DNA of 64,000 bases, from contig NW_026570236.1 of assembly GCF_019649055.1 (NCBI RefSeq), positions 248,001-312,000 on the forward strand, given 5' to 3'. The position numbers and the translations under genes were made by a program. The notes beneath the pieces are model-generated. The model was not told where the DNA came from and made no database searches. It saw nothing but the letters and a program-made list of their open reading frames with translations. This document shows, piece by piece, positions 57,691-64,000 of this stretch (positions within the stretch are counted from its first letter, which is position 1; each line of letters opens with the position of its first letter). The stretch is from Paramacrobiotus metropolitanus. Lineage: Eukaryota; Tardigrada; Eutardigrada; Parachela; Macrobiotidae.

Positions 57691-60600
57691 TTATGAGCAA
57701 AATTCCATCCTGTATACTCCGTCCTGCAGTCCAATGTACATTTCGAAGGGTGTAAAGCACAATCCATATACCGAGCAGTTTGCTTTAGTTTCTCCATGTT
57801 TTTGCACAATGGAATGAGTCTAAATAAAAAAAACATATTGTGAATGCTACTTTTACTGCTAATTTATGTAATAATATTAGAAACGAACCGTTCTCAAATG
57901 CATGTCCTTATTTAATCTTTCAGTTATTATTACTGCGCATTTGCGCTCATGAAATCGCTAACATTTTTTGCTATTTACAGTAGTTCAATACTACGCTTTA
58001 TGTCTTTAGCAATAATTTGAGTATAAATCGTTTGATTTAACAGATCACAATAAACAACTTCCAATGCGCACTAAGCCATCCACAGAAAATAAGAGTTCGT
58101 CTATTTACGTTTTTCGTTCTTTCATGCCTTTTCGAATCTTTCCCTAAATAAACTTCCGTGACTACTTGCCTGAATAGGATAGCGGGCGTATCGACGGTCC
58201 CACAAACAAACGGCGTTATAATTAGCGTGACCGGTGGCAATGGTGTAAGCGCCATCGGTGCAAAAGCAATACACAGCCGAGTCCAGGTCAGAATCCAGTT
58301 CATCCACACAACGATACTGCAAAAGCAAATAATCGCGATGGTAATGCCGTCATGACGAGCTCAAACATAAACAAGCCGAAATGTCCCCAATCTGGTTGCA
58401 GCAAATAAACCACGAACAGGAACCTCGGATGAATCTAAGCTGATTGCAAAATTTTCAGTTCAAAGTTAATTACGTTACCCAGTTCCTAAATTTTCCTAAA
58501 AGCCTGATAATTTATTTCAAACCACGTACGTATTTGATTTTAATGTAAATATTAGTTTTGTTATCTCATAAATATTCCTGCTTACCCTCAAGTAACAATT
58601 TCGTAGCATACGCCCACTGAAAGTCTTCCCTAAACCAAATCTACGAATTCCGAAAACCGCGATTTTAATTTATCAGTTGATCACAAGCGGCAACCGAAAT
58701 ACCGGTAATTGTATGTGTCCGTAATTTTCTGCCGAAATGCGATTAAATCATTACAAAAATCAACAGTATGTCAAGGCCATCATTATCTATAAACTATCTC
58801 TATATAATCATTTCCGGTACAGCTAAGCTGATAAAAATCACTCGCAGTTTTCAGGTGCCTTGCCAATAAAAGCGGTTCTCCTGGCTTCGCAAGTGCCAGA
58901 CATAGTTGCTCCGTTGTGCCGAAACATTTACCCTAAAAATGCATTTATTCGTCCTGCTCGTCGTTGTACTGGCCGCTTCGGCCCACGCTGCCCGTAAACC
59001 GGCGGATCCGGAACCCAACCCAACCAAATGGTCGCAGATCCGCGGGACGGGCACACAGATTTCCGCCCGTGGCGAGATCATACCGGTGTGGATTATTAAT
59101 AAGCACAAAGAGCTGCTGCGACGGGACTTCACCAACGGCGGATGGGCACTGGAGAAAGACAACGTACACCACGTGGGAGCCAGCTTTGACGAGTCAGCTT
59201 GGATTGTACTGGGCAACAGCTGGAAGGTGCAACGCGGACGAGGCGGTCTGTGGACGACGGTGGAGGATGCACCGAAACTGCGACAAATTGCTGGGCGCAG
59301 CTACTATGAAGCCATCGGTAAGGCGCGGGAATGGTTTGTCCTCTTACGCATTATCACCAGAATAAATAGAATTATCCAATAAGTTTTTGAGTAGTACTGT
59401 GTCCCGAAATCATGGTAAAAAATTGGAACTAACACTAATGATTTGTATAAAGCAGAAGTTAAAGAAAACTAATAACGCAAATCACTAAAATTTTAGTGGA
59501 AACCGTAAATAAATGTAAATGCTCGTTATACGAGTATTTTCAATGCCGGTAAAAGATATTACGTAACTATTTCCGTTCGTTCTTAAATAATATTTCTATC
59601 TTTTAATGCATTTTCATGCTCTTAAGGTTAATGCGATAAATTACTGTCATTCACAGGCGTGGACAATAACGAGGACATCTACCACTTCATTGAGGAGAAA
59701 TGGCGTAAACTCCCAGGGAAAGCCGTGTACGCCGCTATCGGAATCGACGGTGCAATCTGGGTAATCAACCGTGAGCAAAGCATTTTCCATTGGGACTGGG
59801 CGCGCAATGACTGGGACGTGGTGGAGGGAAAAGCTGTCAACGTAGATGTGTACAACACCCATCGCGTCATCGTCAGCAACAAAGATCATGACATGTTCAC
59901 CTGGACCGGCAGCAACTGGAAGAAGGAAGACGCCAAATGCGTGCAGGCCTCCATTACCAGCAACAACATTTTTTGCATCCGAAAGAAAGGAGCAGTCGAT
60001 AACGAGATTTACCGAAACTGAATTTAAAAATGACTGGGGAAATGAGTTTTACCACAGTCTAACTCAACAAAATTAGCAGAAGAACTGCTCATACGAACGG
60101 AAATAAATTATCAAAATCACCGTTTTGTACATACGCAAAAGAGGAGCAGCATTCAATTTAATAAGTTCAAATCACATTCAGCGAAACCGGCATACCATCA
60201 CTTACAGCTATAAGAAAAAGAAGAACAAATCCAAATTAAGTAATCTACCTCTCTTAGATCCCAAATCCGCAAGAGTCCGTCGTGTCCACCACAAATCAGT
60301 GTATTATCATCAGTAAACATGGCAGTGAGTATTCCAAAACCATGTCGAAATCCACGATTTAGATTGCGCAGGACGGCCTCTGCACACAAAACATCAAGTG
60401 AAAGTTGGTGCGCTGAGTCTAATTTTTCAAAAGGGCAGAACCTTAAAAACTTCAATGACACTGCATAGAAATCTGATTCAGAGCCATGCACTGCAAACCA
60501 AAGCTTGCCGAAACTTAGAAATGTACCGATAAAAAGTACGTATAATTATCATGTTTTACTATTAAACTGGAGCGTCAACATGCAGGGACGTAGCGCACCA

Positions 60601-62473
60601 GTAGTTCCAGTACGAAGATATAAACGCTTACCTGACTGGAAATCGAAAATTCGTAAATTGCACTGTTCCATAAGAAAAGGATCTCTTGCGCGAGTACTCA
60701 ATCGTAAGAGCGGACTACGGGTTGTACCGGATGTTCCGATGGCCACTAGGGGAGCCCTACGATGCGGTGCCACACACCAAATCCGATCATCCAAATTTGC
60801 CAGCAATAGGGGGGATTTCTTATCTAAAAATAAGAGTGTTTCAATTCGGTATGCTAGCAGCGTGGCAAAAACGTCGCATGCACTTCATAATCCGAAAATT
60901 GCATGTATTAATGTTCAGAGAGAGAAAATTATCTGTCTCGCAACTTCCTTATAATCATAAGTCAAAACTGCATAATAATTAAACGTGTACTACCACTACG
61001 AATAAAATAGCACCATAAATAAGAGATGTTTTAACGGTGTAACAAATAGTTATAGCGACAAGTGATAGTGACAGTACTACCGAACTCAGAACTGTCCCTA
61101 ATTTGGCGTAAGAGTACCTAAATCGAAGAAGGAGACCGTATGATCACGAGATCCACTAAACAATAAACTATCCCGAACTGCAACGGAATGGACATCCGAT
61201 AAGTGTGGACGGCATTCGTATCTGCTTTGGAAAGTCGATTCAGCTTCCACGACAGTAATAGAGCCATTCCTAGAAAGAAAAAATCTCCTTACTAAATTTA
61301 ACTTCTGAAGTAACAGCTCTGGAAAACTGCTGAAGTGATGTAAACATCAAGTGATAACTGTAACGGAATTAAGCAATACGAAAAATTTTAAATTCAAAAC
61401 ATGTAACTTCAAATTAATTAATCATTACGTTTCTCTTGCACGGTTGCACCAGAGATGTATGATGGTGCATTACGAACAACAAAAATTAGGGCATCAAATT
61501 TGTCATTGTCAAACAAAAAATCTTAGAAACTTCTTGTATAAATGACAACTGGTTGCGTGTGCTTAATTTTGAAAAAATATTGGTTCCTGAATTTTGGTGA
61601 AAATCAAGAGAAAAGTTACCAATGCCCCGCCACCAAGTATCGTGCGGATACCGTGAAATCCCCAATGTGTCGTGCGGGATCAGAGCATTCCAGGTAGCTC
61701 GTGAAGCGCGCCGCATCGGTCGTCAGAGAAGCATCGACAAACTGCCACGGGAGCTGCATTATCTTCTCTAGACTGCACGTCCAAATGCCCCGATCATCCA
61801 GCAGCACGCGATGCATGCAAAGTGGGCTCTTGTGATTAATGCCAGCAGCCAACTGGTATAAGTAGGTCGTTCGACTTTTCTTCATTTTCCGCTCTTTAAA
61901 GCCATAAATCAATTGGCACTGCGTTTTGGCTGGCAATGACTTCCACACCATGCAAATGCTGCAAAAGTAAACGCAATTAATTAATCAACGCCACACATGG
62001 CGCAAACAGTAATTTTACAGTGATCAGGTAGCCAGACTGTAAGACACACAGGGAGTCACACGAGTCACACCTTATCACGTAAACCCAGTGTGTACATTAG
62101 CTTTTTTACCACCAAATTAATTACCTTTTTACCACTGAATTACTTAATTGAATGAATCTAAAGACAAATGAATGCGTTTATGGAAGTCAACAGATTTGTC
62201 TAGCACGCACGATGCATGAGATTTGCTGGCAAATTCTACATACCGTTCCGTGTTTCCTGAGCCCATACTGGGACCTTGAACGGGCAGAAATGTGCTGCGG
62301 ATTATCTTGCGCCATAGTATTTCATCCGCACAGAGGGATCGCAGTTCGTGGCACGCTTGCGATAGACGCCCTAGCGATGGAAGATCACAAAAGTTGAAAA
62401 TCTTCAATACGATTTCCAAAGGCAACTCCAGCAAGCCGAGTGCGTCCTGCTGAATGCTTCTGGATGTCGACAT
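57691..62473 (-). CDS. F-box/WD40 protein, FBXW4 (dactylin)-like
   Basis: Seven exons: 62244-62473, 61620-61958, 61118-61269, 60632-60823, 60249-60490, 58170-58316, 57691-57819; phases 2, 2, 1, 1, 0, 0; 476 residues. Intron 6 has a GC donor (CAG then GCAAGT). The F-box is at about residues 13-60: LLELPLEIVLKIFNFCDLPS, LGRLSQACHELRSLC, LWRKII. WD-type repeats follow: SDVHSVAVRDSLLFSGSRDH, NLRIFDFQSG, LICGGHDGLLRIWDLRE, CLWDRRYARYP, and a last strand SVYGLCFTPFEMYIGLQDGV. The layout suggests an SCF ubiquitin-ligase substrate receptor. FBXW4 is the best match from the order and short degenerate WD repeats; another FBXW member is possible. Intron 5 (58317-60248) hosts a gene on the other strand. 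Confidence 0.85.
58939..60021 (+). CDS. Secreted tectonin (beta-propeller)-type protein, nested gene
   Basis: Two exons, 58939-59317 and 59657-60021, phase 1, GT-AG; 247 residues. Signal peptide MHLFVLLVVVLAASAHA. The rest is made of about five to six tectonin repeats of roughly 35-40 residues: WSQIRGTGTQISARGEIIPV, then WIINKHKELLRRD; VYAAIGIDGAIWVINREQSI, then HWDWARNDWDVVEGKAVNVD; MFTWTGSNWKKEDAKCVQAS. Alternating W.x.V.G.A and VW.IN elements are the family signature. Secreted tectonins (tachylectin-1, fish-egg lectin) bind lipopolysaccharide or glycans, so an innate-immunity lectin is plausible but inferred. The whole gene sits inside intron 5 of the FBXW4-like gene, antisense to it. Confidence 0.82.
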
Positions 62474-63864
62474 GGACGGAATCGATGGCTCTCTGCTTCT
62501 CAAAGTAATTTACAGTGTTTACAAAACGCAAGGATTTTTCAACCTGAAACCATAGCTGAAAGTTTACATGGATTAGAATATTTGTATAGTAACTACAAAA
62601 CAAGCATAAAATACATAAAATTGATAATAAATTAAGTGACAAATCACAAAAGTAAAACGAAAACAAACGAAGTAGCTTAGTAGTTTTGATGGACAGCCAG
62701 ATCGGGTATCAGTTGCGCAAGTAAAGTGGTCGCCTCGTCACAGTGGTTGCCAGTGGTTGCATCGATTTTGTGAACAAAGAGCAGCACTCGACAGTTCTCC
62801 CCGGGCGGGAGTGCCGGCAGCGCCGTAGCGGAACGGCACTAGCACGGCATGGATGACTAATCACAATAATTTCGCAATCGTAACATTTGTCCACATTTTT
62901 AGTAACTTAAAAAATGTCAAATTAAGCCATTAAGGATTAAAGCAGCAAAAAATGTCATTTTTGTCTTTTTTTTTCGATTGAATGATACCGATATTCAGTT
63001 GCTTGTAATGCTTACCTGCCGACAGCTGCCGTTTATGTATAGTGACTTTATACTCACAGGTGTAAAAGCTGAATTCGGGACGAATTTTACCGTTCTTCAT
63101 GTTGGTCTAAATTTTCCTTATTGTACCACTTTTAATATCTGTACATGAAAAATCATGCATTATCACAAGAAATGCTTTCGGAAGCAGATATAAATCTTTA
63201 CTCACGGGGATTTGTTGATTCAAAGAAACATCCGCTGCTGTTAATGCGTATTTTTTTGCGTTCTTCAGCAAACAATGACTATTCAAGGTCCGGCACGTTT
63301 TGGTGATCTGTTCCATTGTCCATTTGTAACAACTCGTCTCTTTACTGCATTGCCATCCTTTGTGCATCGCGGCAGCCGAGTGCCAAAATCTTTGTTTGGA
63401 TAGCTGGAGAACGTGGACTGGCATGTCGGTACGTTTGTGATAAATACTCTGATAATGCATACACTTGGAACTCTACGTTTTATTTTCCACCTATGGCAGA
63501 CGGAATGTGCTGCATAGTGAAGTTATTTAATGGGCTTTCAGCACCAGAATCGTACTTTGCTCGCCAGACGTAATATTTTTGAAGCGGAAGTCATTATTCA
63601 TTTGGCTACTGAATGACAGTTTTGTTCCAAAGGTCACGTATAAGAACCGCAGCGTATCTAGTTATCCTTGTATTCTGAAATAACTCTGGACGGATCGCAT
63701 ATGCAGTTATCATGCAAGCAGGCGGGGATAATTTTGGAATATGGGTCTCACATTTAGCAAGCTGTAAGATTGCATATGTATTTGCAGTGCACAATTAATT
63801 AGCGTTTACCAAAGTAACATGATCGGGCATGGTTTAAATTATTATTATTTAAATTTCCTTGTAG
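62474..63864. other. Unresolved region with possible minus-strand exons
   Basis: On the minus strand, an ATG at about 63318 opens MEQITKTCRTLNSHCLLKNA...ALTAADVSLNQQIP, ending at a GTGAGT donor (about 63208). A second stretch (about 63036-63110) follows a TTTAG acceptor and reads TNMKNGKIRPEFSFYTCEYK up to a GTAAGC donor. A third open stretch (about 62677-62838) ends with a stop, but its frame did not join the second in phase. The first segment has a vague histone-fold look. I could not assemble a gene. Confidence 0.25.
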
Positions 63865-64000
63865 TGATCTGTTCGGCTCTAGCGCAGCTTACTCCATCAT
63901 TTACTTCATCCTCCCAGTTACGGCCGTACAGTAGCGGTGCTAGCGGAAACACCGGTGGTCAACAATCGTACTCTTACTACACATCCAACAATGTCAACGC
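63865..64000 (+). CDS. Secreted Ser/Gly/Tyr-rich protein, internal exon, partial
   Basis: After a CCTTGTAG acceptor, an open frame begins (x)VICSALAQLTPSFTSSSQLR and continues with Ser, Gly, Gln and Tyr-rich sequence to the window edge. VICSALAQ looks like the end of a signal peptide whose start lies in an upstream exon I could not place. The composition suggests a structural or cuticular extracellular protein. Runs off the right edge. Confidence 0.45.

Overview
The window is eukaryotic. Protein-coding genes are split by short GT-AG introns (down to about 60 bp, two with GC donors), there are no operons, and exons stand out against AT-rich surroundings. The gene set is that of a bilaterian animal with a nervous system: a Slo/BK potassium channel, complexin, a synaptotagmin-like protein, CCAP-like neuropeptides and FBXW4. 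A FABP/SAHS-like lipid-binding protein, the compact gene structure and the CCAP-like peptides point to an ecdysozoan, most likely a tardigrade; this taxonomic call is inference. Exon boundaries were worked out by hand from splice sites, phase and protein similarity.

Layout. 0-1.5 kb: 5' part of a cytochrome P450 (-). 2.9-4.0 kb: FABP-like protein (+). 5.6-12.6 kb: 21-exon BK-type K+ channel (+). 12.86-41.0 kb: a direct tandem segmental duplication. Unit A (about 12.86-30.6 kb) and unit B (about 30.68-41.0 kb) each hold, on the minus strand, a MATH/BTB gene, a GT11 (fucosyltransferase)-like gene, a small membrane-protein gene, a two-exon Ig-like secreted protein gene, and the last exon of complexin. 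Unit B ends inside intron 2 of the intact complexin gene (40.86-41.94 kb). The copy in unit A is an orphan exon. Aligning the two units exposes several insertions and their empty sites: a 1,200-bp PIF/Harbinger-like element, a 254-bp poly(A) retrocopy, a tyrosine-recombinase fragment with four covarying hairpins, TG...CA LTR-like repeats enclosing an 81-bp satellite, and inverted-repeat elements.

45.3-48.0 kb: two secreted Thr-rich/Cys-rich paralogues (-). 49.0-51.7 kb: synaptotagmin-like protein (-). 53.0-56.8 kb: two convergent CCAP-like neuropeptide precursors. 57.7-62.5 kb: FBXW4-like F-box/WD40 gene (-) with a secreted tectonin-type gene (+) nested in one intron. 62.5-64 kb: unresolved exons and the start of a secreted protein.

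Functionally, the BK-like channel, complexin, the Slp protein and the peptide precursors all belong to excitable or secretory cell biology. Their proximity may be chance. The duplicated block between BK and complexin is accessory, evolving quickly and decaying in unit B.
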